Assembly: GCF_000313135.1 (NCBI RefSeq)
Contig: NW_004457252.1
Coordinates: forward strand, 75,526 to 139,525
Source of the DNA: Acanthamoeba castellanii str. Neff
Taxonomy: Eukaryota > Discosea > Longamoebia > Acanthamoebidae
Direction of reading: 5' to 3'
DNA length: 64,000 nucleotides
Numbering within the stretch: position 1 is the first letter of the stretch; every line of letters begins with the position of its first letter. The translations under genes and the position numbers were made by a program. Under the pieces are notes generated by a model. The model saw nothing but the letters and a program-made list of their open reading frames with translations, searched no databases and was not told the origin of the DNA. Positions 33,901 through 47,100 of the stretch are shown in pieces.

Positions 33901-35530
33901 TAGCGGCGGCGGCGGCGGAAGCTGAGCCGTACGGCGCAAGGCGGAGGCGGAGGAGTGAACGGCGGCGCTGAGGAGGTGGCGCAGGATGGGGCTGGCCGAT
34001 GGGGGCGTGGGGAGGAGGAGGAGCTGGTGGCGGAGGTGGGTGTGGAAGTCGAAGAGGAAGGGGAACTGCCCGAAGTTGGAGACCAGCTCGGCGCCCTTGC
34101 TGCGCACGCGGAGCATCGGGTGGATGGCCGGGCGATGATGGTCCCGTTGCAGCTCTTCTTCAGTAGAGCCCTCGGCCGCCGCTGCCGCCTGGCGGAAGGA
34201 GGCGGGCAGCGGCACGGTTCCCACCACGACGCCGTCGCGGGTGAAGAAGATCGAGTGGTCGGCGCGATTCCAGCCGCACCCGAGGATGTCGCCCCGGCGG
34301 AAGGGCAGGCTGAACAGCTCCTTCTCCACCGTCAGCTTCCTCTCACCTTCCGCCACCACCACCTCTGCCACCACCGGCGGCGGCGGCGGCGGCGGTTCAC
34401 TGCTCTCCGCTCCGGCTCCGGCTCCTCCGTCGGAGGTGGAGGGCAAGCTTGCGGCCTCCTCGTTTCCGTCGCTGTGCTCCGGAGCCGTCACGTCCATGGC
34501 GTCGGTCGCCGGTTGCGTGACGCCGACGTCGGCTGAAGAAGCGCCGGCGCCACTCAACGACGGAGACGGAGCTGCGGCAGGGGTGGCTACCACAGCGGGG
34601 GCGATCGAGGCCGTCGCGCGGAAGCCCGTGGCTCGCCACGTCACGAAGGCCTCCACGAGGCGGCGCGAAGAGGCCGTGGAGAAGGCCGAGGCCGAAGAGG
34701 CCGAAGAAAAGCTAACTCGGCGCACGAGGCCGAGGCCGAATTCGAGGAGGTGCGGGTGGGCGCCCTCCTCGCGCACGGCCACCTCAAAGTAGAAGGCCGG
34801 CAGGTCATCCACAGGGATCGGGTGGCGGGCCAGCACGCAGGCGGGCTGGAGGTCGGGCAGGGGCAGGGGCGCGTCGTCGTGGTCGGGGAGGGAGAAGATG
34901 GCCATGTTGGTCCCGCACTCCTTCACGCGCAGCCCGCCGTCGGACACGACGAACGTGTCGCTGGCCCACCCGCACGGCAGGCGCAGCAGGGGTCGCGCCA
35001 CGCCCGAGCGGGTGGAAGGGCAGCCACGCGCTCCATTCGCGCCCGCCCGGCCCGCCCAGCTCGAACAGGTCGGCGTGCACCCGGCTCAGCTCCAGCTCCC
35101 ACTCCTCGGCCTCCATGCCCGCCACGCGCTCTCGCAGCGGCCCGCGCTTCGGCCCGCCCGCCGCAGCGCCGGCGGCGGAGGTGGTGTTGACGCGACGCGA
35201 GGCGTGGTCGAGGGTGGCTCGTACGAGCTCGCGCACGACGCCGCCCTTCATTCGCGGCGCCGTTGTAGCCTCCGACGGCGCGTCTGGGCGGGGAGACACA
35301 GATGCTGCGGCTGCTGCAGTGGCGCCCCACACGCGGAGGGCGCGGAGGGAGAGCGAGCGCAGCTGGCGCCACACCAGCGACCACCACGGGGCAGGCCCAG
35401 AAGAGGACGCGTCCAGGTGGGAGCGCCCCGTGCGGACGAACACCGAGAGAGCCGCGATCAGCTCCTCGTCCATATCCCACGCCCACAGCGCATTGTCCTA
35501 CACACGACACACACACGACACACACACCAC

Positions 35531-35586
<56 letters not shown>

Positions 35587-37643
35587 AGGGAGAGAAGTGG
35601 GAGAGAGAGAGAGAGTATGTCAGCGTCGTTGCAGGGAGGGCTTGGGCTTGGGGGCAAGAGAGGAGAGGGGGGAGTTGACCTCGACCAGCAGGAGGTCAGT
35701 GTCGGCGAGCACTTCGCAGCGGGGGCGGGCGTCCGTGGGAGACGAAGACCACTCCACGAGCCACTTGCCGCCGGCGGACCGGCCCACAATGGTGCCGCCC
35801 CTTGCCTGCTCACGCCAGCAGGCCCCGCACGCACCCGCAACCAAGATTGCAAAAACACACAACCTACGATTAACACACACAACACGACACACGACACACA
35901 GTAGCGCCGGGGGGGGGGCGACCTGAGGTGCGAGGGTGGAGTCAACGCCGTCGGGTTCGCGCAGCCGCACGCGAGCGCCGGGGGCGAGGCCGCGAGGTCC
36001 CCCCACCACCGAGAGGGCGCCGAAGGCCTGCCACAGCCGCCTGGCGGGTGGCAGTGATGGTGGGCGGTGCGTGAGAGAGGTTGAGATGAGATGTAATGCC
36101 CCCCCCCCAATGTGGTGGTGGTTGGGGGTGGGTACCGGTGGAAAGCGGGAGAATTGATGTGGGCCGCTTCCGCCGCCGGATCATCGGAGGAGGCGGGGAC
36201 GAGGCAGAGGTCATCGACGAGGCGCGGTAGATCGAGGATGGCAGCCCGCACGGCCTCCCGCAGGACGCCACTCCACGCGGGTACCGAGGGCGAGCACAAC
36301 TGACGCACCACGCGCGCCACTGCCGGCCAACATGGAATAGCATCGATACACGGTGGTGGGGCGGGGCGGGGAGGGGGGTTGAAATGGGTCAATGGTGGGT
36401 GGGTGGGTGGAGCCCGCGAAATTGAGGGAATTGGGCGGGGTGGTAAGTACGCTCGTTGGTGAGGAGCGCGAAGGTGGAGGGGGGCGGATGGTAGCGCAGG
36501 GCGGAGCGGAAGGCGCGATGGGGGAACGCCCACCCGCACGCCGCGGTCCCACCGAACCCGCTTCCGCCCCCTGCGCCTCCTCCTCGGGCGCCCGCAGCCA
36601 CCGGGCCGGCGCCTCCCTGCATTGCACGCCCCACCACCACCGCCCACCAATCAGTCACGAGAGTCATTGTTTTAGACGAAAACGGGACGTATGGCAAGCA
36701 CGCGAGCGCAGGCGGGGGGCGGGGCGGGGCGGACGTACGAAGTTGAAGACCTGGGGCGGTGGAGGCTCCAGAGTGGTAAGCAACGGTGACGGCGAATAGG
36801 CGGGCGACTTGGGCGAGTAAGAGGGCGACGAGGGCGAGTAGGAAGGCGACGATTGGGCGAGTAAGAGGGCGACGAGGGTGAATAGGAGGGCGACTTGGAC
36901 CCTTGATGCGACGCCGGCTGCTGGGCAGGGACAGCTGCGTTCGAATGCATGAGGCTGGTCAGCTGCTGGAAGGGAGACCATCGAGGCGCGCCGGCACACC
37001 AGAAAACACACAAAAACACACCGCACGCGCACGCGCGCACGCACGTACCACCATCGCCACGAATGGAAGGCCGGTAGTCGTAGAAGCTGCGCAAGTCGGC
37101 GGAGAGGGAGGGAAGGCGCGTGGGGAGGTAGGGGAGCGGACACCCGATGGCCTCCAGCAGCACGACAGCTACGGGTGGCACCTCGTCCTCCTCTTTTTTC
37201 TTAGGGCTCTCCTCGGCGCGCCCCATCATGGGCTCGCTCGCGGCGCCGCCGGGGGGGCCGAGCGGGCGAATGGCGGAAGGGGGTACGAAGCGAAGCAGGC
37301 GAGGGAGGAGGGCGAGTGCGAGGGAGGCCATGTCGGGGGTGCCGCGCCGCGCCGCCCCCACGAGGCACTCCATGAGCGGGGCCGGGTCGGGGCTGAGGAC
37401 CGACTGCGCGCACGAGGAGAAGACCGGCTCGGCGAGTGCGAGCGTGCGCACCCACTCGAGCGCCTCCAGAGCGGCCTCGCGCTTCTCGGCCCATTGCTCC
37501 ACCTGCTCCCGGCTCAGGTCCCGATGATGCCACGCCTCGACGCCCTCTTCCTCCTCGCCCGCCGACACGCGTGCCACCTGTGTCACACGCAGAGGGGGTT
37601 GAGACGGGCGTGTCTAATTAGATAGATAGATAGATAGATAGAT

Positions 37644-37676
<33 letters not shown>

Positions 37677-40600
37677 GGAAATAGCTAACAAATGGGGGAG
37701 TAGTAGGGTAGGGTACCCATGGTCGAGTGACGGAAGCGGCGATGGAGGACGACGACGCCGAGGAGGAGAAGGAAGAAGAAGAAGTAGAAGAAGAGAGGGC
37801 GTTGAGGTGGATCCAGGAGAGGTAGGCCTGGAGGGCGCGGGTGAGGGCGTCGAAGGCGAAGCGCACGAGGCCCAGGAGGAGGCCCGCCTGCTCCGGGTTG
37901 TCGGCGGGCGACGGGGGCTCCAACTCGCTGGCCTGTCCGATGAGCAGCCGGAGCGTGCGGCACGCCACCGCCCGGACGGTCCGCAGCGACGGCGCCGGGG
38001 GCAGCGCGGGGCGGTCGCCCGGGTGCACCCGCAAGCTCTCGAGGGCGGCCAGCGCCGAGGGCAACAGCCTGGCCATGGGCGCGGCCCACCCGTCGAACAG
38101 CCGCCCGGCGTAGCAGAGGGCCAGCAGCAACAGAGGCAGCGAGTGCACGTCCAACGTTGACCTGCTTACAGCGGGTTGCACGCACCCACGCACGCACGAA
38201 CACGACACACCCGCTTTTGCGTTGGCGACGACGACCCCAAATGCCGTGTGTGTCGTGTCGTGTGCGTCGTGTGCGTCGTGTGTGTCGTGTGTGTCGTGTG
38301 TGTCGTGTGTGTCGTGTGTGTCGTGTGTGTCGTACGGGGAGGCGGCATGGCGGGTGATGAGACCCACCAGGCGCACGCTGAGGCGCTCCATCTGCGCATT
38401 GATGGCGCCCAGCAAGGACTGGCCGGCTCCCTGTTGCGCGTTGGGGCAGGGCAGCCATGCACCATTCCACGAGTGAGCGTGCGCGCGCAGATGGAAAAAC
38501 AGGTCAGCACCACCACCAGGCAGGCAGGCAGGCACAGAGGAATGGGGTTGTGGCTGCAGCCTGTCCGTACGAGCACGTTGCGGTGGTGCACCATCACCAC
38601 GGGGGCGGGGGCGGGATGGCACCACAAGGCGCGGTAGAGGTGGTGCAGGGCCATCTCGCGGTGCTCGGACGGCTCGCCTTCTCCCGGCGGGGAATCGAGC
38701 ATGGAGCACACGAGCCTCAGCGCCCGCTCGCGTCCACGCGCCCTGCAAATAATAATTTTTAAAATAAATTACAATAACAAAACAATAAATAAAACCACGG
38801 CGTGAGCGAGCGTACCGGACTTGTCGCTGCTGCAGGCACTGGCGGAGGGCGTCGACGTCGACGGCGTCGTCCTGGAGGAAGTTGGCCACCTGCTTGTCGA
38901 GCGAGGCCAGGGGCGAGTCGGCCGCGGACAACGCCGACGATGACGATGACGATAAGGAGGCCTTGGCCGATGGGAGGATGATCTTCTCGCGAAAGGTCTT
39001 CCACTTGTAGTAAATGGCCTGGAGCGTCTTCTCGGCCTTCTCCTTGGACTGCCGCTCCTGCGCCCACTCTGCACGCGTGGCCGCACGACACGACACGACA
39101 CGACACGACACACGGCTCAGTGTGAGTGACATCGCAGAGTCGGTGGGGTCAGGGGTGCGCATACTGCCGAGGCTGTCGACGGAGGTGGAGCGGCTGAGGA
39201 GCAGGGACTGGAGGAAGGGGCGCGGACGGAGCTCGGCAGCGGCCCCCTCCCCGCCCTGCGAGGAGCCGGCAGCGGCGGCGGAGGAGGTAGTGGTGGTGGT
39301 GCTGCTGCTGCCCGACGACCCCGCGGGGGCCGCGCCCCGCTTCCGCTTGCTCGCCTGCCGGCGCGGGTAGGAGAACCCGTCGCCCGACGAATTGAGGCGT
39401 CCCATGAGGCCCCGCCTCCTCGCGCCTCCTCTGGACCGGCCCTCACCGCCGCCCGCGCTGCTGGCGGGCTCACTGTCCTGCTGCTGCTCCTGCTCCTGCT
39501 GCTGCTCCTGCTGCTGCGGCGGCGGCTGGGGCTGGGGCTGGGGCTGGGGCTGGGGCTTGCGTGAGAGGGGAGGGGAGGGCTGTGTTGTGGGGAGAGCGAT
39601 CGAAGTCTGGAAGCGGAACGAGGCGAGTTGGCCCGCCCGCGTCGCCCCCGAAGCAGCGGCACCGCCGGTCGCGGCTGCGCCTGCGGCGGGAGCGGGAGCG
39701 GCGGTGGTAGCAGGGGTCGGCGGGGCGTGGTCGTTGAGGAGGAGGAGGAGCCCGGCCTCCGATTTGTGCTCGTGCAGCGCGGGGGTGAGTTCCATGAGGA
39801 ACTCGATCTTACGCATGAGCGCGTCGGCAAAGTGTTCGGCCGCGGCGTCGTCGTCACCCTTGCGCTCCTGCACCTGCTGCAGCACCCACACCCGCACCTG
39901 CTCACGCCACACAACACACACAAGGCGTGCTCGCGCGTTAGCTACGACTACGATGACCACGTCCGCTACGACGCGGCAGCAGCGGCGGGAGGGGGAGGGA
40001 GCTTACCGAGTAGGCGGTGTCGAGGGCCTGCTGGAGGCGCGCGGAAAGGGACGCGGGCTTTGGAGAGGAGCGGCCCACGGTGGTCAGGTAGTGGCCCATG
40101 GTCAGCGCATCGCCCACCAGACCCATGTGCCACAGCAGGGCCGCCGTCACCGCCCTAAACCGCCAATCAACAATCAATCAACCAACCAATCGTCATTCAC
40201 ACGAAAACCACTGGCGAATTCATTGGGGGGAGGGGCAGATCAAGTACCGGAGCAGTCGATCTACGGTGGGGCCACCACGCCGACCGAGGGGCCTGGCGCG
40301 CAGGGCCTCCTCGAGCCACAGGGCCACCTCCGTCGCCGGTTTCGTGGGACCGACCTCGTCGGGTGCGGGCCGGGCCGCCCCTGTGTGACACAGCCGCCAT
40401 CGCCGCCGCAGCCGCCACCGTCAGCACCCAACAAGGCAGGCCAGCCAGTGCGCCGGGGGGGGGTTGGCGTGGTGCGGTGCGTACCAACGAAGAGGGCGAG
40501 GAAGAGCCGGGCGGGGCTGAGGCCGGCCGTGGTGGCCGGTGGCGGGGTGAGGGGAAGTCCGCCGGCGAAGATGTCGGCCTCCAACCACTCGGCCAAGGCC

Positions 40601-42860
40601 TGCTCTTGCGCCGAGGGCTCGTCACCCGCCGCCAGATGCTCGATGCCCTGCCCAGCGTGATAAAAGAAATAGTAAATATTAAATATTAAATGACAAATAA
40701 ATAATAATCACGACAAGGGGGGAGGAGGTGTACGGCGGCGATCATCTTGGCGGCCGCTGTGGTGAGGGAGGCGAGGAAGCCGCTGGTATCCCCAAAGCCC
40801 GGTTCGTTGGTGCAGTGCCTGGCACGTTCAATGCGAGAGAGAGAGAGAGAGAGAAAGAAGAAGAAGCGTGAGTGACCCGCTTCACACGGTCGCACATAAA
40901 CACGAGACGAATCCCCAGAAGAAGATGGCGAGGAATGATGATGATGATGGTGATGGTGATGATGGCGGTACCGGAGGAGGAAGGCGTGCAGGGCGCGCAG
41001 CGGGCGCAGGAGGGTGGAGAGGGGTTTGAGGAAGAGCGGGCAGGCGAGCTGCTTGCGCGAGGCCAGGCGCAGGAAGGGGAGCAGCAGCTGCCCCGTGGCC
41101 GTCGCGTGCATGGCGGCCACGGCGTGGTGGACGCGGCGCGCCTCGGCCGGGGGGTCCTCTTCAGCCTCGGGCGCCGGAAGCGAGGCGGCGAGGGCCGAGA
41201 GGGAGGCCAGGGAGAGGGCGAGGAGGCGCCGCAGGTAGTGGTGCAGCTCGGCCTCCACCTTCAGCCGGGCGGCGTCGTCCCGCGGGAGGTCCCACTCGTT
41301 GTGGGGCGTCGTCGCCGCCGCGGCCGCCGTCGCGGGCTCTGTCGGGTGGGACCCGTAGAAGGCAAAGTAGGCGAGCGAGGCCGACGGTGGGGCCACCGCT
41401 GCTGGTGCGGTGGTGGCGGCGTCGGCGGCGGTCGCGGTGGCAGCAGCCCGAGGGGGCAGGGCGAGGGCGGTGAGCGCCCGGTGCTGGTAGAGCTTGAGGA
41501 ACTGCAGGCTGAGCAACTCGGGTCCCACGGGCGACCAGAGGCACGCGGCCTCGGGCGTGGTAGGGGGCACGGCCCGCTCCATGTCGCGCGCCAGCAGAGT
41601 GAGGGCGGCCTCCACCACCGCGTTGCTGTTGCTGCCGTTGCTGCTGGCGCCCGCGGCCTCTTCCGCCTCTTCGGCCTCTTCCTTGTTGTCGCCTTCGGTC
41701 TGCATGTGGTCGCCCGCGGTGGCGCCACCCCGACTGAGACGCCTGCGGGCCGCCGGCGGCTGCGGCTGCTGAGTTGGGGAGAGGGCCGAGGCCGCCGGTG
41801 GTGGCCGGCTGTCGCTGCCCACCGCCACCACCAGCCCGGCGTCGGCGGCGCGGTCAACGGTGTTCTCTGCGTCGTCCGCGTTCTGGGCCCGCGCTTGGAG
41901 CGGCCGGCGGAAATCGCAGTCGCCAATCGTGGCGGTGGCGGTCGTCGCAGCCGCGGGAGGGGCCGCGGGGCACGCGAAGAGGGTGGCGTCGAGGGCACTG
42001 AGGCTGGTGCTGCAGGCATCGGCGAGGAACATGGTGAGCAGCAGCGAGTGTGCGCCCGCCTCGGCCTGCGTCGCCGCAGCGGACGGAGACGAGGAGGAGA
42101 AGGAGGAAGAAGACGAAGAGGGGCGGAGGAGGTCGAGGAGGAGGGCGGCGGTGGCGGGGCGGAACTCGGTCTGGAGGAGGATGGCCGCCGTTTCGGCCAT
42201 CTGGCGGCCCACCGCGTGGAGGAGGTCCCGCGGCAGGCGGCTGCGGCGGTGGTGGTCCTCCTCCGATGCACCGCCGCTGCTGCTGCGCTCGTAGGCCTCG
42301 GCGAAGCGGTAGAGGGTGCGCAGCAGCTGGAGCGCCAACTGGGGCGAGCCCTCAGTGTCGCGGAGGGTGTCGAGACCGAGCACGTCGAAGGCGAGATCGC
42401 GCCGCAGGCACGAGGCCAGGTTGGCCCGCAGGATGCGGGAGAGGGCGAGGGCCAGGTACAGCTTCTCGGCCGGCTCCAGATGCCGAGCGAGGCCCAGGCT
42501 GGGCTCCTCCTGACGCGCCTTCCCTTCTTCACCACCAGCATCAGCATCTCCCTTTGCCTCTTCTGCGGCTGCGGCTGCGTGTGGCGACTGCAGCTCCGTT
42601 GTTTGGCCGTCTGCGCCCGCCTTGTCCTCGTCCATGGCCTCGCTCTTGGCGGCACTCGCGTTCGTAGCGGCCGCGGTGCTGGTCGTCGGAGGGCGCGGCG
42701 TGTTGCACATCTCGCAGGCCGAATTCGCGGGCACGTTGAGGTAGGTGCACGCCACGCAGCCCCACTCGGCCACGCCCGCCGCGGGCTCTGCCAAGATCGC
42801 AACGACCATGTCAGGTGCCGGTAAGCCACTCTCGCTCCAGTCGGGCGACCAACGACACAC

Positions 42861-42900
<40 letters not shown>

Positions 42901-44076
42901 CCAACGACACAGGAGAAGAGGTGGAGGGGCACCGTGGGCCGGGCGTAGGGCGGGTGACTTGTAGTGGTAGAGGTCGCGCAGGGAGAGGCCCTCCGCGGGG
43001 GGCGAGGGGCCGGCCTCGCGGCCGAACAGGTCGTCGGCCAGGAGCTTGAGGAGCAGGCACAGCGTGCGCGAGGTCTCGACACTCATGCACGTGACCGTCT
43101 CGTAGGCCAGGAAGACCTCCTCGTTGCCGGCCATGGCCGGCACGCTGTCGTGGTGGAGGCTGCCGCGATATCATGAAGGGGGAGGGGAAGGTTACTCGAA
43201 CTGGGCCACGTATGTGAGTGGGGGGTGGGGTGGGGGTGAGAGATGGAGCCCTACGTGTCGAAGGCGAGCTTGTCGAGGACGGCAAAGGTGGAGAGGACGG
43301 CGCGAGGCAGACGGAGGGCGCCCTTGTGGAGTGCCGGCGAGGCCAGCACCACCTCCGGGTGCGACAGGCACGGCCACCCGGCGTAGTCTATCGTGAAGAG
43401 ATAGCATGGGTGCCAGGCACGTGAGTTGCATTGTTTGGGCAATGATGGGGGGGAGGGGAATGTGCGCACCGATGAGGCTGGGGCGCGTGGTGGAGGCGCG
43501 CTCGAACATGAGGTCGGCGACAACGGACCCCTCAGCCAGGTCCACGCACCGGTACACCGACTGCATTAACCACCACCCACCACCCGCCAGCCACCGCGTG
43601 TGGTATGTTTCCCATCTATCAGTCGAGTGCTGCGCGAATAGTGATGGATACTCCGCCGCCGCGGGGGGTCGGTCGATTGGTGGGGTGGGGAGGAGAGGGG
43701 GGGGTACGTGGGAGGTGGTGGGCGAGGGGAGATGGATGACGAGCCGCGCCCCCTCCTGCTCCACGAAGAAGTGTCCGTCCGCCAAGATCGCCTCGTCCAC
43801 CTCTGCGTCACCACACACCACACCACACCACACCAGAGAGAACGAGAGAGAGAGAGAGAGAAGAGAACGCCGGCGTAGGCGTCAGGCCAGCCATGTAGAT
43901 AAGATAGATAGATAAGATAGAGAAGTGCGCGTACGGGTGGTGTCCACGGGAGCGCGTAGGTGGGAGGTGGCCTCCCAGCGGAGCTCCTCGAAGGAGAAGG
44001 CCTGGTAGCGGGGCATGGCGGTGATCACCTCGAACATGCCCCCCAGGCCATTGGCCTTGTCCGGGTGCTGCACGCA

Positions 44077-44159
<83 letters not shown>

Positions 44160-47100
44160 TAATGGTGTTGGTTCGTGATGAGGCAGAGAACGGGAGGTGG
44201 TGGAAGTGAAGATGGAGATGAGCGAAGGGATGGCTGAAGGGCCGCACCGGGGTGGGCTCGAAGGGCTGCTTGAAGCTGGCGTTCTGCGGGGCGGGGCGGA
44301 ACAGCGGGTACTGGTGGGTGGGCGGCGGCTGCATGGCCAACGCGACGCGGCGCACGTGCTGCATGCCCGGCGTCTGGTACACGTCCACCAGCCACTGCGC
44401 GCGCTTCTGCTTCTGCGAAGGCTCCGCGCTCTCCAGGTCCATGGTGGAGGACTCCTGCTGCTGCCGCTGCTCCTCGGCAGGCCCTGCCCGTCGTTCATCA
44501 GGGGTGAGCGCGCTTCTGGTCGCATAAGGGAGCAAAGCGAGCGAGAAGGGGGTGGTGGCTCGTACGGGTGGTGTGGATGTGGTAGAGGAGTTGCCCGCAT
44601 GCGGCGATGGGTCCGTACGAGGCGAGGCCCCACGCGCGGTTGTCCTCCGTGGCAATCGAACCCGTGCCATCGTGGTGCACTCTGTGGGTTTAGATACCAA
44701 ACATAAGACATTTAATTATAAATATTCATATATAAATGTTGAACCACCACCATCACCACCGCCATGATGAGAGGTGGGTGGTGGTTGGGGTGCGAAGAAA
44801 GAATAATTACCTGTCGCGTAGCTGGAGGGTGTCCGCGTCGAAGACGAGAAGGCACAGGGGCTCCACGAACTGAGGGGACCGGAAGTAGAGCCGGCCGTCG
44901 ACCACGGCCATGTGGACGCCCGCGGACGAGGCCTGCACCTCCGGCACCCCGCTGCTGCGGGCGTAGACGTGGTTGAGCACCGTGCCTGCCAGCGCGAACC
45001 CCCCCCCCAACGACGTCATTGGCGACCACTGATGTTTGCTGGCCATTGGGGCGGGGGGGGGCGTACCTCGGTGGCCGGTGCCGACCTTGAGGAGCTCGCT
45101 GGTGGGGGACGCGCCGTGGTGCACGTAGAGGTACTGCCCGTCGAAGGCCACCGCGGCCGCTGCCTTGGCCCGGGTGACCACGTGGGCCATTTTGGTGAAA
45201 CCATCCGCTGCGCAGGCCACGAGGGGGGGGGTGAGCCGAATCGTGGGACGAGAGGAAAACGCAAGAAGAAGAAGAAGAAGAAGAAGAAGAACGAAGAAGA
45301 ACGAAGAACGAAGAGGGTTGATGGGGGGGGGTTGGTACAGGCGGGGTCCAGCGAGGAGAAGGAAGGGGGCATGGCACGGGCGAAGGTCTGCAGGACGGCC
45401 TCGATGTCGATGGTGGCGTCGTAGCTCGCCTCGGCGAAGCGTGGCTCGGTGAGCAGCATGTAGAGGAGGGCAAGCACGCCCTTCAGCGACCCGCGCGCGG
45501 CCGTCAGTCGCAGCATGCTCGTGAGAGCCAGACTGTGCACATCTGCTTGTAGCCACGAGCCCACGTACGGACCGCGATGATCAGCAAACATCACCATCAC
45601 CACCACGTGACGGGGTACGGGGGATGGGAGTGATGATGTTGACGGTAATGGCGTACGTGAGTCGGGCGTGTCGAGAAGTTTGGTGAGATGGGCAATGAGG
45701 AGGTCGAGAGACGGGTCCTCCGCAGCGGCTTTGCGCGTGAAAGTGGGCGCCTCCAGCAACAGGGACAGATCGCCCAGCAACTGCACCCGCGCAAGCCCCC
45801 CCCCCAAGAGAAAAGAAGAAGAAAAAGAAAAGGTAAGAAAACACGTAGCTGGGGAGATTTGCGGGGGACACGTACGCGGATGGCGAGGGAGCGATGCATG
45901 GAGGCGAGGTGTTCGATGAGGGGCAGGTACACCTGCCGGCACAGGGTCAGCAGTTCCGTGGTGCCCTTGACCGCCGACGCGCCACTACTGCGCCGAAACT
46001 TGAGGTTGTACGCCGTCTGCAGTGGGAAAGAGCAGTGGAGGTGGAGGTGGTGGGGTGGCGTCGTCGTTACACACGAGAGAGGAAGGGCGGGAGCGAGGAC
46101 GCGAGGTGCGCCGTACCCACTGGGCCGAGATGCGGGAGAGGATGATGGCCAGCGCGCAGGCCCGCGCCGTGGGCTCTGGGCTGGTTGCTTCTCTCTGCTC
46201 CCAGCCCAAGCGCGACATTGTGGGGGGGGAGGGTGAAAGTGAAAGAACACGACGGTGAGCAGACATGGAAGTGCAATCGCCACCCGATAGGGGAGAGGGA
46301 GAGGCGCGCACGAGCAGGTAGTCCAGCAGGTCGTCCACGGTCTGGCTCAGCTCCGCCGTTGCGCGGCCGTCGAGCATGCGTCTGGTGGCCTTGCCGTATT
46401 TGTTTGCCACCCTCAGGCACACCTGCACCACGCAGCCACCACCACGCAGCCACCATTACCACGACATCACCACACCACGGCGATACCACACGGTCAGCCG
46501 TGCACGCGCTCTCCGCGAGCCGTGCATGCACAAGGCGGATGGGTGAAGGTGCCCTCGAGGGCCGCATGCGGTGGCTCGGTTGCGTACCTCCGGAGAGACG
46601 GAGGCGAGCAGCGGAAGCAGGTGCACATGCACTCCCTCCACCAGCCGGAGTGCGAGCGGAGTATTGGCCGGCTGCGACACAACGACCAACGAGACGACGG
46701 ACGTGGGAAGGAGCCGAGTCAATGGCCACCGCACCAACGCATCAACGCACCAAAGCCAAAGGGCCGTACCTTGGCGGGGCGGGAGGGGAAGCGAGGGACC
46801 TCGCCATCAGAACGGAGCTCCAGCCCCAGGTTGGTCTCTGCCCGGCGCCCTATCTCCACCGCCTGGTCATCGCAGCCCCATTTGTTTTTCAAAAAATAGG
46901 AGAAACGCCCCCGTTCATGCGCCACCCATCAGAACTGCACGGTGCCGCTGCTGCTGCGGCTGCCTATTGTGGTGGTTTGTGGGGGGGGGGCAAAAAAAGA
47001 AGAAAGTTGCGCACTTTGGCCACGTCGGGCGACTCGTGGTCTCTCGGGTGGTCGCGCTCCTTCTCTTTCTCCTTGGTGGCCTTGGTGCCGGAGCGCTTGA

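Noticed and set aside
38246..38332. CRISPR-like regular repeat
   Set aside because: The units are 5-8 bases with no spacers. It is a simple intron repeat, and the genome is eukaryotic.
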